Source: Polychytrium aggregatum (taxonomy: Eukaryota; Chytridiomycota; Chytridiomycetes; Polychytriales). From it: a DNA stretch of 64,000 nt. This document shows positions 1 to 13,425 of the stretch, in pieces; positions within the stretch are counted from its first letter, which is position 1, and every line of letters begins with the position of its first letter. Location: assembly GCF_025602895.1 (NCBI RefSeq), contig NW_026516225.1, positions 372,001 through 436,000 on the forward strand, read 5' to 3'. The position numbers and the translations under genes are program-made. The notes beneath the pieces are model-generated. The model worked only from the letters and a program-made list of their open reading frames with translations, was not told the origin of the DNA and did no database searches.

Positions 1-1172
1 CCGTCATGTCTCTTTCCTGGAATCCCCATCACCGCAATCTAATCTGCTCGGGCTCGGCCGATCACACTGTCAAGCTGTGGGATATGAACTCGCCTGAGCG
101 GGCCGTCAAGAGCTACGACCACCACAAAAACAAGGTCCAGTCTGTGGTCTGGAACCCAGTCGAGGCTACTGTCCTGGCTACGGGCGGATACGATAAGCGG
201 GTGTGCTGCTTCGACTCGCGGTCGCCACAGGTCATCTCCGAATTCAAGCTTACTGCCGACGTCGAGTGTTTGAAATGGGACCCGTTCCACCCGGAGCGGT
301 TCTTTGTAAGTGTCTGGATAGCGAGCCGCTCAGGAACAGCCCTGCTCACTTGCTGCCATTGCCGCAGGACAAGCGTGGTGCGACCTGTCGACGAACCGAA
401 TCGACCAAGCCGATGGCACCATTACCTGGCGATCTACTGACAGTATCGTCCCTCCGATGGCACTGCCGGATCGACTCCGCTGTGGTTGACTTGCGCAGGT
501 CTCGACCGAGGACGGCATCGTCAAATGCTACGATGCACGCTCGCCCAAGGACTCGCTCTTCACTGTTCACGCCCACGACGGCGCCGTCAGCGCTTTGGAC
601 GTCTCTCGGATCGTCGACGGCCTCCTGGTCACTGGCTCGACTGACAAGACCGTCAAGTTGTGGAACATCAAGGACAACAAGCCCAGCTGCATCTGCTCGC
701 GCGATGTCGGTGTTGGCAAGGTATTTGCCGCCAACTTCAGCGTCGACTCGGCCATGGTCCTGGCCGTGAGCGGTGCCAAGGGCAAAGTCGTGGTTTGGAA
801 CCTTACCGACAACGCCGGCGTGCGAAGTGCTTTCCGCGGCCAAGTCAACATCCCGGTGAGTACCCAGGCTCAGCGCCCGCTATCGACGCTGCTCATATTT
901 CGAGCAAGTCTCACGGTCGCTGAAGATCGCCAAGCAACCGTGGCTTCGCATAAGCATATTTCGAGCCGCCATCGCAGATCGCCCACTACATCGACGTTGT
1001 GTTCTGACTTGCTGTTCGCCGGCCCGATCGCCACTCCTCGCAGGCATCAACAAAGCCCCGCAAAGAGTTTGCCACCGTCGAGGACGAAGAGGACGAGGAG
1101 CCAGATGAGGAGGAGGGCGAGGAAATGGAGGATGGCGACGGCGACGAGGGCGGTATGGATGTCGACGCATAG
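1..1172 (+). CDS. PWP1: PWP1-type WD40 protein, 3' part (5' end outside window)
   Basis: WD40-repeat protein matching PWP1 (periodic tryptophan protein 1), a nuclear/nucleolar factor in ribosome biogenesis. Three exons can be read: 1-305, 499-855 and 1044-1172; all junctions are GT-AG and the frame is continuous to TAG at 1170-1172. WD repeats are visible (SADHTVKLWD, STDKTVKLWN, GGYDKRVCCFD), and the protein ends in a highly acidic Glu/Asp tail as PWP1 proteins do. The ATG at 6-8 is probably internal, because homologues have several hundred residues before this repeat, so the gene starts left of the window. Family identity is by recognition of repeat order and the acidic tail. Confidence 0.85.
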
Positions 1173-1601
1173 AGGCGGCAACGCTTTGCTGCCCAGCATC
1201 CCCTGTGCTGTATCATCGCTTGTCATTTGCCTTCATTCTCGGACTCGTGGATACGATGAGGCCGTATGGAGGCCTCTTTTTCAGTATCTCCCTTGCTTGC
1301 TTGCTTTATTCCTTCTCTTGCGGCTGCCTACACACATGAAGCCAATGAACTGTGTATTCCAAGATAGGGTCCGTCTCCTTTGGGATGTTGCGGGCAGTCG
1401 CCTCTGCCCATCAACGGCCACTGCATCCTTGATACAGGGTGTGGTTCCACAGCTATGCGAGTGCAAAGCGTTGTGCCTGCATCGCTCCTGCCTTGTTTGT
1501 TCGGATGGATTTGAGCGAGCCGATCGTAGCCAGCGACCAAAGCCACACCACTTTCGATCGACCGGCTCGATGATCTACGACGAGCGAGGCGTCAGACACC
1601 G
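1173..1601. other. Convergent intergenic spacer
   Basis: Spacer of about 430 bp between the 3' ends of PWP1 (+) and the small unknown gene (-). It should hold both 3' UTRs. I see no further gene; frames running through it lack splice or homology support. Confidence 0.5.
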
Positions 1602-2573
1602 TCACGACGCTTCAGCCAGGCTGAGGGGCGAGAGATGAGCCACTAGTTCGCATTTGTAAATGGTGAGTCCGGTGTAGGTGTTGGTTTGCGGATCCTGAGG
1701 AGGAATCGTTGAGGGAAGTGGTGAGCCCCATCCCGCAGATCCAGAGACGAGAGCAAGCGATTCCGATGTAGGCAGAGCCACGGCAACGACAAATGATGCA
1801 TCGGCTCAGTCGGACCCAGCGCCGCGGTCTACCTTGACCATGACCGAGTGCCGGATGTCGACTGGGCTCAGATAATGCTTCATCTCGAACGAGTCTGCGG
1901 GTGCAAAGTTGGCTCGTGAACAACGGTTGTTACGGCGGGAGGCCCCTCGAGGGAAAGCGAGATACACAGCGAGTGTCGGTGGCCAGAGTGATCGGAACAT
2001 AACTGTGCAGAATCATTCGCAGTGCCTTTGACCGATATCCCTGCTCCGGCAGCGAAGCCGCATTCCCAGATGACATACCGCCCTGGAACAGCTCCATGTT
2101 GTCCTTAGAGCTGGAGTTGGATTCAATCAGGCTCGGAAGCAAGTTGCGGATGGCAAGGATCACCTTCTGGCTCCGTATCCCGTCGGGTATTATGGGCGAG
2201 GAGGACCAAAAGGGCAGGGAAAACGATCGCAAGATCATCGAGGGGACATGATGGTACCATAGGAGCCCCGCAGTCGGGATCGGATGGAATCGCCGGGATT
2301 AGCTGTGGCAAAGGTCCTGCGATGCAGAGCCAAGGAGGGCCGGGATTCTGGAGAACAGCGGGAGTCGATCGATACAGTTTGTCCGGGAGGAAGCCATGGC
2401 TGGGCGGATGGGCGGATGGATGGGCGGGCGGATTGGCCTCTAACCTGTAGCTGAGCCGCGTCAAACCACTCGGGGCCACTCTTCTCTACAATCAGAGTCG
2501 CTCGCAGGGCGAGTGCCTTGGAGATGCGTATGTAGTGAATCTGGGTGGCCGGGGCCGGGCGCGACGAGTTCAT
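1602..2573 (-). CDS. Small four-exon protein of unknown function
   Basis: Four exons close perfectly in frame: 2573-2445, 2166-1968, 1894-1833 and 1694-1602, giving 160 aa. The protein starts MNSSRPAPATQIHYIRIS. Its second exon has an amphipathic stretch around KVILAIRNLLPSLIESN, and the later part reads MKHYLSPVDIRHSVMVK before a short C-terminus ending in SLAEAS. No signal peptide or membrane span is evident. I do not recognise the family. The exact phase agreement over three introns and the lack of internal stops are the evidence that it is real; an alternative splice choice at the second junction cannot be excluded. Confidence 0.5.
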
Positions 2574-3103
2574 GGTGCGAGAGGGCGGATCGAGCGTTGA
2601 GGGGGGGGAAGCAGATGAGGAACGAAGCGAAGCGGGCATGGGGGTCGGACTCATTCATCTTTGCCGCGCCTGACGTCCTCGCCAATGCAACCAGCCCCGA
2701 GAGGCCCACCGCTTCAATTCCAGCAATGTCCAGGGCATCCGCCTAGAGATTCCCAGCGAGCACTGCCCATTCGGAATGTAGAGACGTGCTGCCGATGTCA
2801 TGCATGCACGGATGCATGCTATCACGCTCATCGCTTCTGGCTGGAGAAAGACCCTGTCGCAAGACCGTTCTTGTTCAAGTGCTCGATCCCTGGGCACTCG
2901 GGGTGTGTGTATTCAGTGACCAGAGACTCGGAGCAAGTGGAGTCGGTTACGGCGTCCCCAAGCTCGATTTCCACAGGCGGCAAGCTCGGTCTGTATGCCT
3001 ACTTTCTAACCAGGCACTACACCGTCTGATGGAGCCGAGAGCCTGACTTGCCTCGCGGATGCAATGCGTCCTCCTGACGAACTTGGCGGTCGGGTCCTCT
3101 CGT
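2574..3103. other. Intergenic spacer
   Basis: About 530 bp between the start of the unknown gene (-) and the 3' end of nitronate monooxygenase (-). It would carry the promoter of the small gene. Short open frames on both strands show no recognisable domain. Confidence 0.4.
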
Positions 3104-5891
<2,788 letters not shown>

Positions 5892-7973
5892 ATGAGCACC
5901 AGCAACCAGACCTACACCGCCGTGCTAATCGATCCCACGATCGAAGCACCCGTGCGGTTCGACGATCCGGAGCTCGTGAAGATACTCACTCCACTCATGG
6001 GTGTACATCTACCGCTGTGGCTCGGTTGGTAAGTCCCTGTCGCTCCCATCCTGCCAAAGGTGACTCGGAGACTGCCCAGATGGCCGCTGGTCGGGAATTG
6101 CCTGCCCGAACCACTGCCAGAGATCCTGGCTCCAGCACGGAAACTCTGGCTCTTCAGGATACGCCAGTCTCTCTTATTCTTGCCGCCACACTTTCCATCA
6201 GCCTGGTGCTCTACTTTATAAAGCGCAACCACTACAACATCCGAAACCATGGATTTGTCCTGGCCTTCACCGGCTCCGCTTTGGGATTCTGCGCAACGAT
6301 AGGTACAAGTGGTCCCACTTGATGTTGATATGCAGAGTCACTCACCACACAAACAGGGACGGCTGGATGGGATGCGTCCTGTGTGGTCCGATATCGGTCG
6401 ACTCGACTCATTTGCCCTTCGTCCTTCTCCTGCGACAAACCCCACCCATCCGAGTCCAGTCCTCTACCTGACCATCATGTCGACACGATTCATCTGCGCC
6501 ATCACCGCCTGGTCCATCAATGTCCTCTTCACCACTTCGATCCTGACAGAATGCTTTCGATTCATCGAGCTGTATCACAAGTTCAAACTCGGCGAACAAC
6601 ACTTCCTGGGTCAGCACAGCAACTTTGTGCAGCTCACCATGTCAGAGACCTCTGGACGGCGGACATCAGAGACAGCCGAGTCACCCAGATTTGAGCGGCA
6701 GGATCTGATCCCAGCCAAGAAACCAATTCGGGTCTTGGCGATCTTTGGACGGCTGTCGGGACGCCAATGGTACGGACTCACCTGCTGTGCCGTGGTGATC
6801 TCCATGATTATCGTCCAGGTGGTGTACATTTCGGATCTCTCGATCTTCCCGATGATGGCTTGTAGCCCGTGTATTCCTTCGCTGGCAGTATGGTCGCCCA
6901 TGATGGCTGTTGGGATGCTGCAGTTGATCGTCTGTCCAATAGCCTTGGTCATCCTGCGGGATGTGGGCAGCCTTAACGGAACCCGAGCCGAGATGGTGGT
7001 GCTTTCGATCATCAATCCCATTATCTTTGTGATATGGTGCCTTGGCAACTCCCTGTTCATGACGGGCGGCGTGTCCGAGTGGAAAGAGTTCTCGTCCATG
7101 ATTTGGGTAAGTTTGGTGACCGAAGTAGATGAGCATCGCATTTGCACCAGCATCGGAACGGCATGGGAAATGGCTGGTTGGCTGGCTGATCGTGATGCCG
7201 CCCATGGTCTTGGATGGTCGCAGTTTCTTGTTACCTTGACGGCGCAACACTGCTGTTCGGTCGTTGTGCCGCTGGCGATTGCCTTCCGCCAAGACTACAG
7301 AGCCCGGAGGCTTGGCAATCTCGAGTACAACATGCGGTCGTTCCATAAGGTCCTCAAGGACAAGAAGCTCATGACCACCTTCACGCAGCTGTGCGTCAAT
7401 GGTAGGAAACCTGTGCTGCGGCCAAACAAATGCTCTCAGAACGACATTCCCAGACACACGGACTTCGGGCCCTCGATCTGATCCGCCAGCATCGGCGTTG
7501 ACCCTGTTGTCCATACCATGCCGCCTCCAGACCTGTCGTTCGAGAACCCCATGTTCTACCTGGCCTGTCAGCGGCTCACCCGGGAGATTGCCACCGCCCG
7601 TGCGAGGTCCTCGCGACCAATGTCGGTCATTTCCCAGATGAGCACAAATGCGCTCATGTCCGTATCTTGCAGCAAGGAGTTCACGATGATGAGCAGCTCT
7701 CACTCGCTGTCGATATCGCTGCTGCCGAAGCGGGTCCAAGAGCTTATGTGGGAGATATACAGGAAGTTTATTATCAGCGGCGCCGAGTTCGAGATCAACC
7801 TGAACCACGAGCAGCGAAACGAGATCATGACAAAGTTCGAGGCCGGTGACATTCCTTCCGACGTTTTTGTGCCAGCCGAACGCACCATCGTCGAGCTCAT
7901 GTACCTCAACACATTTCCGGCCTTTCTGGAGCTTGGTCAACGCATCTACGAAGACCAGCCCAACGAGGCATGA
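5892..7973 (+). CDS. Seven-transmembrane protein with C-terminal RGS domain
   Basis: Multi-exon membrane protein. The N-terminal exon (5892-6028) begins MSTSNQTYTAVLIDPT. Hydrophobic segments follow: SLILAATLSISLVLYF, GFVLAFTGSALGFCATIG, RFICAITAWSINVLF, WYGLTCCAVVISMIIVQVV, MMAVGMLQLIVCPIALVIL, IINPIIFVIWCLGNSLF and FLVTLTAQHCCSVVVPLAI, consistent with a 7TM topology. The cytosolic tail, split over exons 7224-7401 and 7531-7973 (phases agree), is an RGS domain, the GTPase-activating module for G-alpha: NMRSFHKVLKDKKLMTTF, then ENPMFYLACQRL, VQELMWEIYRKFI and FPAFLELGQRIYE. A Ser/Met-rich insertion lies inside the RGS fold. Exon limits between 6136 and 7106 are uncertain, particularly around 6302-6470. 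The 7TM+RGS architecture resembles plant RGS1 and some fungal receptors. Confidence 0.75.
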
Positions 7974-8112
7974 GCCACCCCAGGCAGACATCCTGGCCCG
8001 CACTCTATGCCAAGCACGCCACTGTCCCCCGCGTGTTGTTCGATTGGAGATGGCGGCTGGTCTGCCACAGTCGCCTCCCACAGGTGGCTCTCCTAGTTGA
8101 ATAGGATTGGCA

Positions 8113-8602
8113 TCACGAAACTGCTGTCTGTGGCGCGAGATTCGCTGGGACAACGGGGCTGTTGGTCTGCGGTAATCCTGTTCGCTTGATACAAAGTGCA
8201 TTTCCTCCCCTTTCTCTTTGGCTTTGGGCGACCAGAGGAGGATGGCATAGTAAAGCTCCGGCAGCTTGAGGCAGTCCCAGCAGTCTGCATCGGTCCAGGA
8301 TCAGCCTCAGTTGGGCGGATCGGCCCTTGGCGGGGTCATTCGGAAAGAGAATGATATTCCACGGTCCACAGTCCGCGATCCCGCTATTCCGTTGTTCCCA
8401 AAAAGTGCTTTGACTCGTTCCAGAAGTCGACTTTGAGCAGCTGCAAATGGGCGGACACAGAAGCCAGCCACATGCGAAAGTCCAACTGGACCTTGCTGTC
8501 TGGAATGTCCGAGCGTCGGATCGACGGCGCACACAGGTTGATATCGGTTGTGCATGAGCGACTGTTTGTGGATCTCAGTCTGTCGTAAATCGAGAGCGCC
8601 AT
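8113..8602 (-). CDS. Possible small protein, structure uncertain
   Basis: A frame starting at 8602 encodes MALSIYDRLRSTNSRSC and about 70 aa with an amphipathic segment (FRMWLASVSAHLQLLKVDFW). A downstream frame around 8280-8130 contains LKLPELYYAILLWSP followed by basic residues and could be a second exon after an acceptor near 8285. I could not find a donor that joins the two in phase, and no family is recognised. It would be convergent with the RGS gene. Treat as a weak prediction. Confidence 0.25.
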
Positions 8603-8740
8603 CTGATATTACACCATAGGGACATTACAGACGGCGCCACAAGCCCACTCGATGCATGGTGCTAGCCCAATACGGAGGCTGGCCGGACCGAATACGAAAG
8701 GTTGTGAACGGGGTCTATTGCAGCGTGTTGGCAGCGAGCT

Positions 8741-9467
8741 TTAGACGCGGGGGATCTCTTCGGGGAGGACGAATTTCTGGTTGGCGGCAGCGGCGCAGCC
8801 AAACGCAATCCGATTGAATCCAGAGGTTGGCAGATGGGGAGATGAAGCGTCGGAGAGTCAATGCCACGGTGTTGAGACGATAAACACAGATACATCGACG
8901 AGGCGTGGCAGGCAGGCCCGACGATAGAAAGCCGATCCAGCGAGACTGAATGCCGATGGAGCAGGACGGGGTACTCGGTCATGATGGTGGGAGCCAAGCG
9001 GTACTTACGGACTCGCCCTGCTTGCCAGCAGACCACTGGGCGTACTTGGCAATCTGGTCCTGGCGCTTGATGGCAGCAGCCTTGGGCTCGGCCTTGAGGA
9101 CGGAGCGGAGGGTGCGCGAGGCAATACTGACGTACTGCAGGTAGCTGAGCAAAGGGATCAAACCGGGACGAGCGTTAGCTGCTGAAACCCACTCCGCAAA
9201 CACATCACACCGCATACGATATCTGCATTGGCCAAGACGCATTTGGACGATTCATAGCCAAACCAGGCCAAGCCAGCCAAGCCAAGCCAGCACGGCGATG
9301 ATGCGCGAGGCTGGGGGTGCCGACCAGCAGACAGATCGGCCAGTCGGTTGCAGAGCAGCAGCAACCTGGGCCGCGGGGCGACTGGTTCGGGTGCAGCAGG
9401 AGCAAGGCCGACTATAACGCGGATAGGGTAGATACCTGAGACCGACTTCTCTGAAGGCGAAGGGCAT
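8741..9467 (-). CDS. ATP15: Mitochondrial ATP synthase subunit epsilon
   Basis: The small epsilon subunit of the F1 central stalk (yeast Atp15). Three exons, too small for long frames, close exactly in phase: 9467-9436 (32 nt, MPFAFREVGL), 9144-9009 and 8776-8741, giving 67 aa. The family signature is clear: an aromatic/AG-L start, then SYLQYVSIASRTLRSVLK, then AEPKAAAIKRQDQ, and a short C-terminus KFVLPEEIPRV. The usual length is 50-70 aa. There is no cleavable presequence, as in homologues. Identification rests on the conserved YxxYVSIAxxxLRxxLK block and size. Confidence 0.85.
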
Positions 9468-10007
9468 GGCGACGGTGCTGCGGAGGAGGTGTTCGTGCAG
9501 AGGACTCGCAGGAGGACAGAGGGAAAGCCGGCCAGGCGAAACGACACGAAAAAAAGCGAAAAGCAGACCATCGCCTCGCTGCGCATGCTCTCGGCGAGGC
9601 GAGAGCGCACCGAGGGCGCAGCGAGGCCAAGCATTCTGTGCGCGCCGTTCTGTGCAGCACGGCCGGCTGGATCCAGCCAGCCAGCCAGCCACGTGCTGAT
9701 GGCACACCGCATCATGTGACCATCCGTCGTGTCTCACGAACGGGGATGCTCGGGGATCGACCAGATGCATTCAGGACTGTGCTCTCCAGGCCAGCCTAGC
9801 CGCTCGGTTGCCAGCCAGAATCGTAAACAATCGCATGGTCGCTGGCTCACTGCAGTCCACTGATCACTGCGCGGAAGTGAGGGGAGCTCGCGATCTGAGC
9901 ATGCTGCAGATTCAAAATGACATTGTAAAACCAAGCATGTGCACCCAGTTTCCCTTGGGTGCGCTGTGAGCGATCGACCCGCTGTGTTTGGGTGCAGACT
10001 AATCGCA
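9468..10007. other. Spacer between ATP15 and the VanZ-like gene
   Basis: About 540 bp between the ATP15 start (-) and the VanZ-like stop (-). It should contain the ATP15 promoter. It has tracts of repeated gccagccagcca near 9670-9692. I see no gene. Confidence 0.4.
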
Positions 10008-10921
10008 TCAGCGGACAGGCCCCAGCTGTCGCTCGATGTCGTCCGAGATGCGATCGGCTCCTTCGGATGAGTTTGGATGCAGCGGATCCTGGTCGCTGCC
10101 CTCGTGGCCGTCCTCGTCCTCGAGCTCATGCATCGGTATCATGGCCTGCTGCTCCTCTTCTGGCTCCTGCAGCTTGTTTCTCCATCGGAGTTGCTTGTTT
10201 CTAGCATGAATGCGAACTCGGATCTTGTCGATGATCACACACAGGACGAGGCCGATGCCGGCTCCTAACAGGTTGAACTATCCCGGGGACGTCAGCATCA
10301 CCAGCGGGAGGAGGAGGTTCCAGGATCGATCGAAGGGGCATTTGCTTATGTGCGGCTCAGCTCCCGAGGCCGGTCGTTTGTCGGACGCTTACCGCAATAT
10401 CCTTGCCGTCAAAGCTTCGATACTATTGATGGAGAGTCGAATGTGCGGGTGGTCATGGGAGTCAATGCAATTGGCAGCACGGGCGATCAGGCCAACATCC
10501 AGCAATAGATCATCGTACGGGAGACGAAGACGATCAAGCACAGTGCTCTATCGGATGCGACGGTGATCGGGGATGGAATATCGGCGCAAGAGCCGCCGCT
10601 CAAGTGGACAGCATCGCCGCAAGCCGGCAGGGACACAAATCATACCGGAGAAAGACCCTGGAAAACCTCGCTGGCAATGCAGAAGGTGAACATGGCGGCC
10701 CCCGTCACCAGGACGGTCTTTTTCGTGCTGGCGGTCGGAGGATACTCCCAGATGTAGTGGAATGAGACTGTCAGCAAGCCCGAGAACAGAGAATGCAGCA
10801 CCCGGTCGGAGGCATCCCGCAGCGGCCCGAGATATGGCCGCACGAAGGCCGACTGGCCGAATCCAAAGAAGGCCATGGCCCCGAGCACCAGGACGGTTGT
10901 TGCCACAAAGATGTATCGCAT
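10008..10921 (-). CDS. VanZ-like integral membrane protein
   Basis: Three exons in phase: 10921-10646, 10422-10393 (a 30-nt micro-exon encoding YRSFDGKDIA) and 10277-10008, giving 191 aa. Hydrophobic helices appear at YIFVATTVLVLGAMAFFGFG, LHSLFSGLLTVSFHYIW, TVLVTGAAMFTFCIASEVFQ and FNLLGAGIGLVLCVII. The order E-x2-Q ... RSFDxxDI ... NxxGAxxG is the VanZ/YfiM-like pattern. The C-terminus is long, charged and presumably cytosolic (EEEQQAMIPMHELEDEDGHE). VanZ-family proteins occur in bacteria and many fungi; their role in fungi is not established. The micro-exon carries the diagnostic motif, which supports the splice model. Confidence 0.75.
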
Positions 10922-11124
10922 GGCTGCCGGCGGTGGTCTGGGCTGGGAGATGCAGGGCAACCTGGCTCCAGGGCGAGCCGGGGGCGCCGCAGGACATGCA
11001 TCCAGCTCCCGCCCTTGGACCCGCTCTTGGGCCCGCTCGCTCCCCGGCGCTTGACACGGCAGCCGTCTCAGCACCGATCTCTCGTGCAGCCCGACGGCAG
11101 CCCAGCCCAGCCCTGCAAGCCGCC

Positions 11125-12886
11125 ATGGCAACCGACCTGCTAAAGGCTCTCTGCCTCGCCTCCCTCAAGCAGGAGCAGGCCGTCAAGATCGATGCAAAGG
11201 CCACCCAGCTCTCGCTGGATCTGGCCCACAAGGACTTCTCGAGACATCCAAACCCAAAGGCACGCAGTATTCTCGGTATGGCTCTCGCTCCAGCTCAGGA
11301 TGTTGCGCCGCCGGCTGCAGATACAGATTTGACCAGACCGCTGCGATGAACGGAGCCAACCTTGGGCTAGCTCGCTGCTGATCGTTGCCGATATCTGCTA
11401 ACGTCAACAATAGTGAGCGAGCTGGACTCACAGGAGCTGAAGCACCAGGACGCCCAAAACGTTTACAAGCAAGCTCTGGACGAGGCCAAGGCCCAGCTAG
11501 TGGCGTGCTTGGATAGTGTAGGTTTCCAAGGTTGCTCGGCATGCCGGTCGTCACATCTGGCCCGGGAGCTGGCGAGCCGCTCGTCTGGAGTCTGGGTCGA
11601 CGACGCAAGGATCCCCGTCTCAGGAGCGCTCTCTTGACCGCCTTTTCGTCCGGGTCCTCACAGCGCACCAAAACTCGCTATGAGCCCATCGCTTTAGAAA
11701 TCTCCGACGGATTGGATACTACGCTTACCGGATTCCACGCCGCCAAAACACGACTGCTGGAGTATCACGACAAGACAGAGGTGAGCATCATCCGCGACTC
11801 GATGATGTGTTTCGAAGTCTCATTTACGACTTGCATGAGTGGCGTGCCGGCAATGCCAAAGATGCCGCGATTTGCACCCGCCTCGGTCGAGCGACGGAGA
11901 TGTTCGAGCTGACAAAAAGTCCGCACGATCGTGATCTTTGGCGCACCAGGGTCTCAAGCGACGGAATACGGATATACAGGATCAGGTCGACGAGCGCTTC
12001 AAGAGGATGAAGCAGCTGTCAGAGGAGCTCGACAGCGATCGGCAGCGATTCAAGTTGTCGATTGAAAAAAATATCCAGACGTTGAGGCAGAAGCTGAGTC
12101 AATGCGATCAGGCAGACAAGACCCATGATCGCCTCAAGAGCAGGCTTCATGGGCTGCGACAGCGAATGGACTCGCAGCTCAAATGCGGCTCTATCGCAAA
12201 CATGTGCGACAGCATCGACCAACTCGCTGCTCGGTCCACAACGATGGAGTCCCAGAGCAAGCAGTGGGTCGCCTCAGCCACCGCAACCCTCGACGATATT
12301 CTGGTGAGTGTTTGCTCTGTCGCCATGCCGGTTGTCTCGCCACAAGGCGTGCCGTCCTGGTGAAGAGCTGGCTTGGTTGGTTCTCAGCAACGGACATGCG
12401 CTTCTATTTCAAGCGCTGATCTATCTGGTCGACTGCTATGATGAACTGCCGGCCAATGTCGGTCAGCACTCGTCGACAGCACTCAAATCCAAGATCACGG
12501 AACACGCTGCGACCAAGAACGACATCCTCCAGATGGTGCAAAATCGGCTGTCCGGAAGTGGAGGCGTGCAGCTGCTCGAGAACGAGCTCTCACAAGTCAT
12601 CCGAGGCTATGCTGCTCCGATCATTAAGGGCTGCTTCGACCAAGTTCCCGCCTTACGAACGAACCCGGAGCACGAGCCTTCTTCACCGACTGTCGATACA
12701 CAGCATGTCGCCGGGAATGACCCAGAGCCCGCTGACTCGTACCAACCGGCCGAACCAAGCACAGAGATAGTGGACTTGGACACCCGAGAAGATGGTGCGC
12801 ACCCAGAGCGGCCGCCTCAGAGGGCCAAGCGCCACCGCGATCCGAATGTGTCGTTCGATTCGGATGAATTTTTCATGAGAACTTGA
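11125..12886 (+). CDS. Coiled-coil protein of unknown function
   Basis: Begins MATDLLKALCLASLKQEQAV (exon 11125-11275), continues at 11414-11517 (SELDSQELKHQDAQNVYKQA) and 11664 onward, then a long heptad-rich segment (VDERFKRMKQLSEELDSDRQ and QTLRQKLSQCDQADKTHDRL, about 11970-12300). The last exon (after an intron near 12304-12395) contains a folded-looking part (LVDCYDELPANV; IRGYAAPIIKGCFDQV) and an acidic/basic tail with a likely nuclear signal (PPQRAKRHRDPN) to TGA at 12884-12886. The first exons join in phase; the junction around 11780-11940 is unresolved. No family is recognised. The layout suggests a structural nuclear or cytoskeletal protein, which is inference only. Confidence 0.55.
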
Positions 12887-13425
12887 TCGGGATGTCACAA
12901 GCAACCCACATCGCAAGACGATCAAGCGAGATGCAGCTCGTGCTCGCGCTCGCTGCATGATTTGTGGGCTGCATGATATTGGCTGTGCGATTGCTTTCTG
13001 TCTTGGTTGGCAATCGATGTTTTGTTGCGGGTTTGAGAGCCAGAGCTTTGAATACACCTGTTCGATATCCGTGTGCGCCGATGGCCATTGCCATTGCCAC
13101 CACGATGCGGGAGCGAGGCGCACGTATTCGACCCTCCACAGCACACCCAACCCGGCGTTGGGCACCCTATTTTGGTCCCTATCCATTCGTATCCTGTGCA
13201 TTGGTATCCTGTGCCTCGTATCCTGTGCATCCGTATCCTGCGTATTCGTATCCTGTGATGGTGATGCTGTCCGCCCCGCGTTTCCCGCCAATCCGCCCGC
13301 ATGTCACGTTGCCCCGCATTGCTTTGTGCTTTGGTCAGGGCCGTTCGCCCTGCCAGGGTGTGCACTTTGATCAGGCCGCTTCCATCTCTCCTCAAGCCGC
13401 CCTACATCGCCCCGAGCTCCATGCC
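12887..13425. other. Intergenic spacer with minisatellite, POC1 promoter side
   Basis: About 540 bp between the coiled-coil gene and POC1, same strand. It contains the 14-15 bp minisatellite listed separately. No gene is seen. Confidence 0.5.
13186..13259. repeat. 14-15 bp minisatellite, five copies
   Basis: Five head-to-tail copies of a ttcgtatcctgtgca-type unit at 13186-13200, 13201-13215, 13216-13229, 13230-13244 and 13245-13259, differing by one to three bases each. It lies 170 bp upstream of the POC1 start codon, so it is promoter-proximal. Confidence 0.85.

Noticed and set aside
6681-8201. 506-codon minus-strand frame opposite the RGS gene
   Set aside because: Antisense shadow of the 7TM-RGS coding region; low-information His/Arg/Gly sequence with no domain.
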